NCBI RefSeq assembly: GCF_029689945.1 | Contig: NZ_CP121451.1 | Location: 2,542,001 to 2,606,000 of the forward strand | Reading direction: 5' to 3' | Origin: Paenibacillus amylolyticus | GTDB taxonomy: Bacteria > Bacillota > Bacilli > Paenibacillales > Paenibacillaceae | Length of the DNA: 64,000 nt | Shown here: in pieces, positions 10,246 to 19,955 of the stretch | Layout of the letters: every line of letters starts with the position of its first letter | Position numbering within the stretch: the first letter of the stretch is position 1 | The notes under the pieces: model-generated | What the model saw: only the letters and a program-made list of their open reading frames with translations | Told to the model about the DNA's origin: nothing | Databases searched by the model: none | Position numbers and translations under genes: made by a program

Positions 10246-10538
10246 TCAAGCATACTCGCGCAGCACTTGAATCCCTTTGACCACATTGTACAGGAAGCTT
10301 AATCCGTAGATCACAAAAAATAGAACGACAAACCCCACCGCGGAACCCAGGCTATGCGCAGTCACGAAGAAATAAAATAGCGGAATGGCAGCGAGAAGGG
10401 GAATACATGCGAGAACAAGGCGCGTTTCGCATGTCCCTCAATGTAAGCATCCTTGGCTACAATCCATACAATAATGGGAAACAGGAATGGGGCAAAGAAA
10501 ATACTAAAGTAGGATAGGGCTGATAAAAGTTGTCTCAT
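10246..10538 (-). CDS. DUF4870-like small membrane protein, frameshifted
   Basis: The minus-strand ATG at 10538 follows AAGGAG at good spacing. The reconstructed 97-residue protein has about three hydrophobic segments: LLSALSYFSIFFAPFLFPII, then FLAAIPLFYFF, then VGFVVLFFVIYGLSFLYNVV. A HAKRALF-type segment after the first helix recalls DUF4870/Tic20-like proteins. The frame breaks in a four-base run (plus-strand G 10398-10401); one more base is needed to reach the natural end LREYA at 10246. Function unknown; a small inner-membrane protein. Confidence 0.68.
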
Positions 10539-10556
10539 GACAAGTCTCTCCTTCAA

Positions 10557-10872
10557 TGATCATTGAAATGTATGTATGCAAAAGATTACCCAGCAACTCT
10601 GACATTGAACATGTCTTATGTAATTTTGCTCTACATGTCCCAATCTCCTCAATATAACCTGGTTCAAGCTATCATATTCCCCAAGGGACTGGAGTATGAG
10701 AATAAGACGGTAAAGTACATGTATAGAGTTTGTTATAAATTACACTTTGGATTACGAGAGATGCCGTTGAACCCGCATTTAAATATAATTATTAATTTTT
10801 TTATAAAACTATTGAAAAATATAGAAATCAGAGTATAATAAGAACCGCGCCGTAAATTTATTATACATATTT
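10557..10872. other. Intergenic region before tRNA-Arg
   Basis: AT-rich region. A 91-codon open frame crosses it but has no ribosome binding site and a composition unlike nearby genes. The supported content is the tRNA promoter at its right end. Confidence 0.5.
10812..10839 (+). promoter_or_regulatory. Sigma-A promoter of tRNA-Arg
   Basis: TTGAAA at 10812-10817 and TATAAT at 10834-10839 are separated by 16 bases, about 33 bases before the mature tRNA 5' end. Confidence 0.75.
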
Positions 10873-10946
<74 letters not shown>

Positions 10947-10948
10947 TA

Positions 10949-10978
10949 AAAAGAAGCTTCCTTCGGGAAGCTTTTTTG
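10949..10978 (+). terminator. Terminator of tRNA-Arg
   Basis: AAGCTTCC and GGAAGCTT form a stem closed by a short TTC-type loop and followed by a T run ending in TTGCG. The same hairpin, with an A-T pair in place of one G-C pair, recurs in every unit of the 18.1-18.6 kb array. Confidence 0.88.
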
Positions 10979-11081
10979 CGTTCAAGGGAAGAGAACCCCA
11001 AAGGTTCGTCGGAGCAATTGCTTCGTTAGGGCTACTTTGCAATCTCGATTGGAAGGCGAGTATCCCTCTTTTTTGTGTTCA
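10979..11081 (+). repeat. Diverged single copy of the tRNA-linked hairpin repeat
   Basis: Downstream of the first tRNA-Arg terminator lie, in order, GAACC/GGTTC, CGGAGC/GCTTCG and CAATC/GATTG hairpins, then GAGTATCCCTC. These match the reverse complement of the tandem units at 18140-18577. It differs by point changes, including a compensatory G-C to A-T pair in the third hairpin. It ends in TTTTTTGTGTTCAAGG, which resembles the tail of another terminator, suggesting a deleted second unit. Confidence 0.75.
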
Positions 11082-11196
11082 AGGCATAATCGTGTTATTG
11101 GTTTTACCTATAAATGGTATAGAATTTATATATTTAAATAATAAATAAATGTATGCCACAATGAGGATATCCATAACGAAAGCGACGGTGGTTTCC

Positions 11197-11967
11197 ATGA
11201 AATCTATAAATCAATGGCAAGCAGAGGCGTATGACAACAAGCTGGCTTTTGTGTCCGGATATGGCAGAAACCTGCTCACTTGGCTTCAACCCCAAAAAGG
11301 GGAATACATTCTTGATCTGGGTTGCGGGACGGGGGATTTGACGTATGAAATTTCTCTGACCGGAGCTGAAGTGAGTGGTATGGATGCATCGCCGGATATG
11401 ATTCGCCGTGCAAGGGAGAAATTCCCTGAAATTCAGTTCGTGGAAGGAGACGGTCATCAATTTGAGACGAATAGACTGTATGATGCCGTCTTCTCCAATG
11501 CAGCCCTGCACTGGATGCGAAGCCCGAGATTAGTGGTGGATAGCATATGGAAGTCACTGAAGCCCGGAGGGCGTTTTGTCGCAGAATTCGGTGGTAAAGG
11601 GAACGTGCAGACTATCGTGAATGCCTTGGAAGAGGTTGTGGAGCGGAACACGGGCATTCGTGCTTCAGAGCGGAATCCTTGGTATTTTCCTTCGATCGGT
11701 GAATATAGCCATATTTTAGAACAACGCGGTTTTCTGGTTCGTCATGCCTATCACTATGACCGTCCTACCAGATTGGAAGATGGAGAACATGGGATAGTAG
11801 GCTGGTTGGCTCATTTTGGCGGAGACTATTTCGAAGGTTTCAGTCATGAAGAGATACAACAAATGTGTAGGGAAACCAGTCAGATTGTGATGCCTTACCT
11901 TTGGAAAGAGGACGCTCTGTATGCCGACTACAAACGTCTGCGTATTGAAGCTGTGAAGCCAGAATAG
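11197..11967 (+). CDS. Class I SAM-dependent methyltransferase
   Basis: 256 residues from the ATG at 11197; an in-frame ATG at 11149 would add 16 residues that do not look like family sequence. The SAM-binding motif I is LDLGCGTGDLTYE near residue 35, motif II is GMDASPDMIRRARE, and NAALHWM and LKPGGRFVAEF follow, as in trans-aconitate methyltransferase/UbiE-like enzymes. The substrate cannot be deduced. It stands alone, with a weak Shine-Dalgarno site (GGTGG), and ends at a strong hairpin. Confidence 0.88.
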   Translation: MKSINQWQAEAYDNKLAFVSGYGRNLLTWLQPQKGEYILDLGCGTGDLTYEISLTGAEVSGMDASPDMIRRAREKFPEIQFVEGDGHQFETNRLYDAVFSNAALHWMRSPRLVVDSIWKSLKPGGRFVAEFGGKGNVQTIVNALEEVVERNTGIRASERNPWYFPSIGEYSHILEQRGFLVRHAYHYDRPTRLEDGEHGIVGWLAHFGGDYFEGFSHEEIQQMCRETSQIVMPYLWKEDALYADYKRLRIEAVKPE

Positions 11968-12352
11968 GGTTGGTTTTTGCGGTATTTATCCCTGTTAAAC
12001 GAATTATATTTTTCTTTTGCACGAATCACAATTCAGCTATGTACCAGGAATCTCTTTCTGCTAAAGAGGCTCCTGGTCTTTTTTTTTTGCAGCATTATTT
12101 TAAAAATGAAATATTCAAACGACAAATAATTACAAATGGATATTTTTATCATACTCAAGACCCATATAAGTAATTTCTATATCATAATTGTAAGTATTTA
12201 GAAGGAAAATGTGGTATTTTGATAGAATAATTTACCAAGGGTCAATCTTCTTGCAGATAGGTGGTGAAATTGGAGTGTGTATTGCAGTACGCACAGGCAG
12301 CAGGAACCCATCATGTGGTGAGGTATTCACATTTATAAGGAGGGGCTAAGCC
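11968..12352. other. Intergenic region: terminator and upstream region of the subtilase gene
   Basis: The first part holds the methyltransferase terminator. The rest is AT-rich and carries TAGAAT (12223-12228) as a possible -10 element without a clear -35 partner, then the AAGGAGG (12338-12344) of the protease gene. Confidence 0.4.
12041..12090 (+). terminator. Terminator after the methyltransferase gene
   Basis: ACCAGGAATCTCTTT pairs imperfectly with AAAGAGGCTCCTGGT and is followed by a run of ten Ts. Confidence 0.85.
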
Positions 12353-15300
12353 TTGAGCAAACGATTGATATCCACGTTATTAAGTGTTCTGATGGTCTTT
12401 TCCATTATTCTCCCCGCGGCTGGAGCCGCTCCCGCAGATTCAGCTATTCAGCTTGAGAACATACCAAGTACAGCCGAAGCGAAACAATGGAGAGAGATTC
12501 TTGCTGGGCGAGAGGCAAAAATTGCCGCAGATCCATTTTTGGATAAAAGCTTGGAAGGCCTGGGTGGAGAGAACACCCGAGTTATCGTTGAGCTTTCCAA
12601 TAAACCTGTTGCCGTAGTGCAAGGTGAATCAACCCTCTCCGGAAAATCTTTTACCTCCTCTATGGAAACAAAGGCTGTGACTCAAGTTGAGCAACAACAA
12701 CAGTCATTTGTACATAGCCTCACTCAGAAGAAAATCAAACATGAAGTATTGGAAGAATATTCATATGCCCTGAATGGTGTAGCGATTGAGCTAAAAGGAA
12801 ATCAAGTGGCACAATTGCTTCAAATCCCTGGCGTGGTCAGCGTATATCCTGACCTTGAAGTTACAATTGCGCCTGAGACAGACGAAGTGAACCCGTACAT
12901 GAAAGATACAGCACCATTTATTGGTGCGCCTGAAGTATGGGATCTGGGTTACAAAGGAAATGGCATCAAAGTGGGTGTCATTGATACAGGAATTGACTAT
13001 GAACATCCGAATTTGCAAGAAGCCTACAAAGGCGGATGGGACTTTGTTGGAAACGACAACGATCCGTATGAAGCAACATATCAGGAATGGAAAGTTTCAG
13101 GGGAACCTGAGTTTAATGCTAATGGAAGTGCCTATTACACATCTCACGGTACACACGTAGCAGGAACCATTGCTGCTCGCGATGCGGGGGATTACGGTAT
13201 TGTTGGTGTTGCTCCTGAAGCCGATATCTATGCTTACCGTGTCCTTGGACCGTATGGTAGTGGTCAGACCTCATGGGTACTCGGCGGCATTGATCGTTCC
13301 GTTCAAGATGGCATGGATGTAATCAATCTTTCGTTGGGTAATGCCGCCAATGATCCGAGTTATGTTACTTCTGTTGCTCTTAACAATGCGATGCTGTCTG
13401 GTGTGACAGCAGTTGTAGCAAGTGGTAACAGTGGACCTAACCGATATACTCTAGGTTCTCCAGGTGCATCCGCCATGGCAATCACCGTAGGTAACTCTAC
13501 AGGTCCTAGCCAGCTTATTACAGCGGATACTCACTTCTGGATTGGTGAAGAAGGCGAGGAGACACAACCTGAACAACAACCAGTGCCAGAGGTTGAACCA
13601 TCTCCTGAACTGGGGTCAGCCCCAGGAACAGATGCATCTGAAGTTTCAGAACAAGACGTACCCGCAACGGCTATCGAAGAAAGTGCAGCAGGTGCGGAGG
13701 CCGTGGTTTCTGAAGAAACAGAAGCTCCAAATGCAGAAGAAGACGCAACAGGAACAAATACGCCATCTGTAACACCTGCTGCACCGGTTGAAGCTTCTCC
13801 TGAAGCTGCACCTGTGGAAGAAGAGGCCGTAGTTGCTCCGACTGAATCTCCACTGGCTGTTACAGAGTCGGTTTACCGTCTGGATCTGATGGGATGGAGT
13901 CTGTCAGCAGACCCTGAGACGGTTTTGACAGGGAAATATGAGCTTGAATTTGCAGCATTGGGTAAACCAACTGATTTTGAAGGCAAGGATTTTACAGGTA
14001 AAGTAGCATTGATTCAGCGGGGTGAACTCGCATTTGTAGAGAAAATTGCCAATGCAAAAGCGGCTGGGGCCGTAGCTGTTATTGTATATAACAATATTCC
14101 AGGTCCAATCGGTGTAAGTCTGGGTGATAACTTTGAACTCATTCCGACACTGAGCATGTCCAAAGAAGATGGCGAAGTGATCAAGGCTGAGCTGGACGCG
14201 GGACAAGCCGTTGAAGTGAGCTTTAGTGATTTTGAACGCAGCCAAACGCCGGGCGATGAAATGAACTCATCCAGTTCACGTGGACCTGCCAAGGTCACAT
14301 TGGATATCAAACCGGATGTTGTTGCACCAGGTACAAGCATCCTGTCTACGATTCCTGCCTACGGCAAGGATGAGCCAGATGCGGATTACGCACAAGCCTA
14401 CGATCGTAAATCAGGTACAAGTATGGCTACACCTCATGTAGCAGGTTTGATTGCCTTGCTGATCGAGAAGCATCCAGACTGGACGCCATTTGATATCAAA
14501 GTTGCGCTCATGAACAATAGTAAGGTGCTGGATACGACAAAGTATGATGTTTTTGATCAAGGTGCGGGCCGTATTCAGGCTGTGAACACCATCGATCCTG
14601 CGGCTTTTGTCAAAGTGCTTGACGTAACTCAATACACAGAAAGTGGTTCTGTTGTTGAAAAGGAAAATATCACCGGAAGTATCAACTACGGCAATTTCCT
14701 GAGCACAGATGAAAAGACGATTACCAAAACGATTAAAGTTGAAGCATTGAATGGGAGTGGCGGGGAGTACACTGTAAATGTGAATCCAACTCGCAATGTT
14801 GCTGGTGTATCCGTTGCCGTAGACAAGAGTTCCTTTACACTCAATGGTGAGGAAGAGCTCGCAGTGACAATCACCGTTCCACGAGGGGTTACTGCGACTA
14901 CAGAAGCACAAGGTTACATTGAGTTGTCAAACGGAACCAATACCTTTACCGTGCCATATGTTGCTCATTTCAACGTGACATTGACTGGCGTAAAGTATAT
15001 TGAAACGGTAAAAGGCACTGAAAAAAATCCATTCCACTATCCTTTGAAGGCTGATGGTACGTTGGATACGCTGAATGTAGCGATGGAGTTCTACAATCCG
15101 ATGACATTTGCCCTGATTGAGATTTATGATGGTCTTAATCCGGAAGGTGGCTATTATCAAGATGGTTATATCGGTTCCATTTTCGGTAACTATTATAACT
15201 TCAATGCAAATGCAAGATATAACCTTGCTTGGAACGGCACATATGCAGATTACACGACCGATGAAGTGACTGAGATTCCTGATGGTTTATATACGGTGGA

Positions 15301-16311
15301 TATCACTACCATTGGTACAGACGGCAAAACCTATAAGGAAGACACGCCCCCATTCTTAGTGAAAAAGACAGCTCCGGCTGTAACTGCACCAGAAGCGTTG
15401 GAATTCAAAGAGGATGAATCAGCTGTCCTTAATGGTAATGTAGAAGATTTGTACTTCCGTGTTGCCCCTGCGCTTGCCAGCGGATGGGACATCGCGTTTG
15501 ATCCTGCTGCTTCCCTGGAAGCAACGTATGTTGTGAAAAAGAAGATGGTTCGATTCAAAAAGAGGGTGTTTTTGAAGTACAAGCTGATGGCACCTTCAGC
15601 CTTCCTTTGGAAGGAATCGAAGCAGGTGAGTATGTCGTTGAACTTACGGTGAAAGACCAACAAGGGCTTGCCGGTACAGCCAATACGGTCCTGAAGTTGG
15701 AAGCTGTGGAGACTGAACCTGAAACTCCGGCTACCAAGGCTCCGGGCACGCCTGTATTGTCTCACAATAACTGGGTAGGCAACGGCCTGCCAGAAGGCTC
15801 GTATATCGTTACCATGAACCTGTGGTGGGGCGAGAACGGGACTAGCTACAAGTTATATGAGGACGGGGTTCTGGTTGATACACAGAAGCTGACTTACAAC
15901 GCGCCTTGGGCGCAGTTTGCACAAACGAAGATCACCGGCAAAGCCAATGGCACATATACGTACGTGGCTGAGCTAACAAACGACAAGGGAACAACGCGGA
16001 GTCAGACGTTAACTGTTCGGGTTACCAACGCATCGCCAGGCAAAGCAGTTCTCTCTCATGATAACTGGGATGGCGATGGCAACTATAAGGTGATCATGAA
16101 CCTGTGGTGGGGCACCAATGCGACAGAGTATCGTCTCTATGAAAATGACAAGCTGATCGACACGCAAGAACTTCGTGCGGTATCACCTCTTGTGCAAAGT
16201 GCTGTGACTAAACTGTCCGGCAAAGCGTCGGGTACGTATACGTATCGGGCCGAGTTAATTAACGCAGCTGGAGTTACTAGTACAGACACGATTAAGGTAA
16301 AAGTGAAGTAA
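12353..16311 (+). CDS. Secreted subtilisin-like (S8) serine protease with PA and C-terminal Ig/Fn3-like repeats, one frameshift
   Basis: It starts with TTG at 12353 behind AAGGAGG. Residues 1-26 form a signal peptide (hydrophobic core, then AAGAAPA). An I9-type propeptide region follows (about 55-180). The catalytic triad is Asp211 (VIDTGID), His265 (SHGTHVAGT) and Ser690 (SGTSMATPHVAGL). Between His and Ser lie a disordered Glu/Pro/Ala-rich insert (about 398-508) and a PA domain (about 535-640). The C-terminus has two repeats around VLSHNNW...MNLWWGENGTSYKLYE and VLSHDNW...MNLWWGTNATEYRLYE, resembling the Fn3/Ig-like modules of chitinase A type. The frame breaks at the A run 15536-15540; one added A gives about 1319 residues. 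An extracellular protease, perhaps anchored or substrate-targeted by its tail repeats. Confidence 0.93.
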
Positions 16312-16362
16312 GTGTTTCCTTATGGACGCGGATTCAATTAATGAAGAAACTGTTCCATGCTT

Positions 16363-16402
16363 AAATGGCCTCCATCCTGATTGACAGGATGGAGGCCATG
16401 TT
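16363..16402. terminator. Strong bidirectional terminator
   Basis: ATGGCCTCCATCCTG and CAGGATGGAGGCCAT form a perfect 15-bp stem around a short loop, between the convergent protease and transporter genes. The downstream T tract is modest. Confidence 0.8.
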
Positions 16403-16444
16403 GTTTCTAAATTAATGTTGATTCCAGATAAATGCGTAATATGA

Positions 16445-17674
16445 CTAGCCGATCATTCGATTTTTGCTGGCCTGAATTCCTGCGATCAGTAAAGTAATGG
16501 CCAGAATGACCTGTATCAGCAATGGAAGGGTCCATCCTTTTGTCCAGTCATGAAGCATGCCGAATAGTAAAGGTCCCACTGCTGCAAGCATATATCCGAA
16601 CGACTGGGCCATACCGGACAGGCTGGCAGCTTGTCTGGCATCTGTTGTGCGAAGGACGAAGAACATCGTTACCAGTCCAAACGAAGCTCCGGCACCAATC
16701 CCTGCCAACGCGACGCCGATGGTAACAAGCGAAGCGATGCCGCTTAACAATAACGCATACCCGACAATTAAAGAAGAGCACGTAATCGCGGTTAGAGCAC
16801 GTTGATCTCGCGTTCGGCCCGCCAGGATCGGAACGATAAAGGTTGCCGGTACACTAACCATCTGCATCAGGGAGAGCATCCATCCTGCTGAGGAGGGGCT
16901 GAATCCTTGCTCGGCGAGAATCTCGGGAAGCCAGGTAATCGTTGTATAGAAAATTAGGGATTGCAGACCCATAAATAAAGTAATGAACCAGGCTAGTGCA
17001 GAGGTTCTTAGACGCACAGGTGCCCCTTCACTTTGGGAGGTAACATATACCATCCGCTGACGTCCTGCGGCGATCTGGGGGAGCCATAGGAGAAGCGCCA
17101 GTACGGACAATAGGGCCCACATGCCTAACGAAGCACGCCAACCCATGGACGTAGCTCCGGCTACGGGCACACTGACACCCGAGGCGATGGCGCCAAAAAC
17201 ATTCATGGATACAGAGTATAATCCGGTGACGATACCTACCCGCAATGGAAAATCGCGTTTGATCAAGCTCGGTAAGAGCACGTTGCTTAATGCAATGCCG
17301 CATCCCAATATTGCAGTTCCTGCATATAAGGAAAGAACGGAAGGCAACAAGCGTAAGGCCACTCCGATGGTTACAATAATAACAGCCAATAGCAGCGCGG
17401 ATTCGAGTCCTAACCGTTTGGCAAGACGTGGTGCAAAAGGTGAGACAGCTGCAAAGGCGAGCAAAGGTAGTGAGGTCAGAAGCCCGGCCATCGTGTGGCC
17501 GATACCTGTATCTGAGCGGATCAGCTCCACTACAGGTCCCGTCGCCGTAATCGGTGACCTCATGGTAGCGGCGATGACGATAATGCCTGCTAATAACAGG
17601 CCGAAACTTTTTGATGTCGAAGAATGTTCTTCCTCGGCATGGATGGACGAGTGCTGTTGTATTGAAGATGACAT
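16445..17674 (-). CDS. MFS transporter, CynX/NimT (cyanate-type) family
   Basis: 409 residues with about 12 hydrophobic segments. The N-terminal ATMRSPITATGPVVELI and the loop FAPRLAKRLGLESALL are typical of the CynX/NimT branch of the major facilitator superfamily. Members export or import small anions or drugs (cyanate, 2-nitroimidazole); the substrate is not predictable. A cytoplasmic Ser/Glu/His-rich tail of about 22 residues precedes the first helix. It is transcribed towards the protease gene. No frameshift is seen. Confidence 0.87.
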   Translation of the reverse strand: MSSSIQQHSSIHAEEEHSSTSKSFGLLLAGIIVIAATMRSPITATGPVVELIRSDTGIGHTMAGLLTSLPLLAFAAVSPFAPRLAKRLGLESALLLAVIIVTIGVALRLLPSVLSLYAGTAILGCGIALSNVLLPSLIKRDFPLRVGIVTGLYSVSMNVFGAIASGVSVPVAGATSMGWRASLGMWALLSVLALLLWLPQIAAGRQRMVYVTSQSEGAPVRLRTSALAWFITLFMGLQSLIFYTTITWLPEILAEQGFSPSSAGWMLSLMQMVSVPATFIVPILAGRTRDQRALTAITCSSLIVGYALLLSGIASLVTIGVALAGIGAGASFGLVTMFFVLRTTDARQAASLSGMAQSFGYMLAAVGPLLFGMLHDWTKGWTLPLLIQVILAITLLIAGIQASKNRMIG

Positions 17675-18139
17675 TGATAAGATCTCCTGTTTCCTAATAG
17701 GTTAATATGTATGGATTGTTACATTATCCACTCCACAAGCATAACATTCCATGTCAATATTGAACAACGAATTGAAAAACACACACTCATGAACGCGGTG
17801 CTATGACTATCTTGGACCTGACAAATTCTAACGAATCCACGAGGTCTTATAACAGGTAAAACTGCCATGTTCAGATTCTAACGAACCTCAGCGACGTTAT
17901 CAGGCTATTAATTGCAAATAAGTGTGTTAATTCCTCGCGAAAAGGCGAACTAAGCTCTCTACGATTCGTTAGAATTCCATAATGCCGAATTTGGGTCGAA
18001 TAAAGTGTCCCATGTTCGTTAGAGCATCATACTGTGACATGTCATCCATGGAATGAGCAGATGCAGACATTTTAATGAAGTGACATAGAGCATGTAACGA
18101 AGCGAATGCTTCGACGTACGGATGTAGTCTTCTTCGACA
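17675..18139. other. Non-coding region with dispersed TTCTAACGAA motifs
   Basis: No gene is supported. ATTCTAACGAA occurs at 17825 and 17875, each followed by a related stretch ending near TTAT(A/C)AGG. An exact inverted copy of the 14-mer AATTCTAACGAATC (17824-17837) is at 17963-17976, and GTTCGTTAGAG is at 18014. The right end (about 18090-18140) is a degenerate unit of the adjacent tRNA-linked array. Confidence 0.5.
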
Positions 18140-18576
18140 GAACGCAAAAGAAACTTCCCGAAGGAAGTTCTTTTTCATACGTCCCGGGGGATACTCTCCT
18201 TGCAGTCGAGACTGCGAAGTAGCGCTAACGAAGCGGCTGCTCCGACGAACCAATGGGGTTCTTATCCCCGGAACGCAAAAAAACTTCCCGAAGGAAGTTT
18301 TCTTTTCATACGTCCCAGGTGGGATACTCTCCTTGCAGTCGAGACTGCGAAGTAGCGCTAACGAAGCGGCTGCTCCGACGAACCATTGGGTTTCTCATCC
18401 CCAGAACGCAAAAAAAACTTCCCGAAGAAGTTCTCTTTTCATACGTCCCAGGAGGGATGCTCTCCTTGCAGTCGAGACTGCGAAGTAGCGCTAACGAAGC
18501 GGATGCTCCGACGAACCATTGGGGTTCTTATCCCGGAACGCAAAAGAAACTTCCCGAAGGAAGTTTCTTTTTAATA
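18140..18576 (-). repeat. Tandem array of ~132-bp tRNA-Arg 3'-end/terminator repeats
   Basis: GAACGC boundary marks recur at 18140, 18271, 18404 and 18537, giving periods of 131, 133 and 133 bases. Read on the minus strand from the tRNA, each unit holds a terminator hairpin (AACTTCC/GGAAGTT), a GAACC/GGTTC hairpin, a CGGAGC/GCTTCG hairpin, a GCAGTC/GACTGC hairpin, and then a copy of the tRNA-Arg 3' end (CCTCCTGGGACGTA or close variants). The last unit joins the intact tRNA gene. This is not a CRISPR array, because nearly the whole unit is conserved and there are no variable spacers. Confidence 0.9.
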
Positions 18577-18650
<74 letters not shown>

Positions 18651-18673
18651 ATGAATTTTTTCAAGCAAAATTG

Positions 18674-18702
18674 ATTTTATCATATGCATACAGGAATATC
18701 AA
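18674..18702 (-). promoter_or_regulatory. Sigma-A promoter of the second tRNA-Arg
   Basis: On the minus strand TTGATA (18702-18697) and TAAAAT (18679-18674) are separated by 17 bases, 24 bases before the tRNA. Confidence 0.7.
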
Positions 18703-18882
18703 GCATTTTATTTTGAAGAGTTTTTCGTATATGATATTTGGCGGCAGTAACGTTTTTTTCATTATATTTAAGGTTATGTTAGAATATCAGGAGAACTCAA
18801 AAATAGATCGATAATCAATATAATATATACATCTATTTAGGTTAATTCCGACTGGAGATTCAGATATAGAGGAGGTGCTCCC

Positions 18883-19817
18883 ATTAAGGAATCCACGACC
18901 CCGGAAACCGAGCATAACAACAATATTGTGCTGTTTCCTAAGACGCTGGACTATTACCAGATTCAATTGACAGTTATGCTTGAAAATGAACGGTATGGTG
19001 AAGCGATGAAATTGCTTCACTTTTTGCTGCAATGTCAGGGACAGGAAGAGCGCCATTATGATGAATGGCGTGCCCTGCTCGAATGGCTACAGGCTGCGTT
19101 CCCTCAATATGAAGAAACCTCGCCTGCCGTTCATGAAGAACGAGAAGAGGAAGAAGAGATTAGTGAGGAAGACATGGCACGGCATCATGCCCGAATGAAG
19201 CTTGAACAGGATGATGGCTATGCAGACAAAATGCTTCGCACCGTCATGGAAGAGCCGCTGTCTGAACAGACGATGCTGGCATTGGAGCAACTGGCCTACC
19301 TTGATTTGCCGAAGATTGACGAGGCACTTACGAGCTGGTTAAGAGATAAGTCTCTCCACCCTCTGCTTCAATTCCGGGTGCTGCAAACCTTGCGTCGGCG
19401 AGGTGTTCAAGGTATGATCCAGTTTACGAGAGGCGAAGAACAGGTTGAAGTCGAAATCGATACCGTACCTCTGAAACCAGAGGAATTCCCGCTCCAGATT
19501 GTTCAGATTCTGGAACGAGTGGCAGATCAGACGGAGGTTCATGAACCTACGCTCTTTATTTTGCCCAGGAACTGTGGATACAATATGTCATGGCGGTGTA
19601 TGGAACACGTGATTATATATCGATGCTGGAAGAAAATGATTCCATGACAGATATATGGGCAGCAGCTCTACATATGACCGTTGCAGACAGTTTGGGTGGT
19701 TCTCATGATGAGGAGAATACACGCTCAATGTATGCTGTGACAGGCGCGATGCGCTTTCGAATGGAGCAGGCTTATCGTTCCATGAAACAGTTTGTATCTG
19801 CCGGTTTGGACGGGTAA
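18883..19817 (+). CDS. TPR-like hypothetical protein with apparent ATT start, one frameshift
   Basis: A perfect GGAGGT (18871-18876) stands six bases before ATT at 18883, which is in frame and gives (M)KESTTPETEHNNNIVLFPKT. The next possible start, GTG at 18928, has no Shine-Dalgarno site. So either ATT is used or ATG has been misread. The frame breaks at the C run 19564-19566; one extra base yields about 311 residues. The protein is helical, with an early TPR-like stretch (DYYQIQLTVMLENERYGEAMKLL), an acidic middle and no membrane segment. It lies directly upstream of tig; its function is unknown. Confidence 0.75.
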
Positions 19818-19862
19818 TCGAGGCCGGAAACGTTTTCCTCAAACTGTATCAAGGGATTCCCC

Positions 19863-19891
19863 TTGAAAAAGAATCTAATCTTGTTTATACT
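19863..19891 (+). promoter_or_regulatory. Sigma-A promoter of tig
   Basis: TTGAAA (19863-19868) and TATACT (19886-19891) with a 17-base spacer, 64 bases before the tig start. Confidence 0.7.
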
Positions 19892-19955
19892 AAAATGGTT
19901 ATTTTGTACGTGATTGCCTACGTGAACATGTGAATTTTGGAGGGGAAAGTATACA

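Noticed and set aside
10563..10838. 91-codon frame upstream of tRNA-Arg
   Set aside because: AT-rich, no Shine-Dalgarno site, and it overlaps the tRNA promoter.
18140..18576. CRISPR array
   Set aside because: The period is ~132 bases, almost the entire unit is conserved, there are no unique spacers and no cas genes are present.
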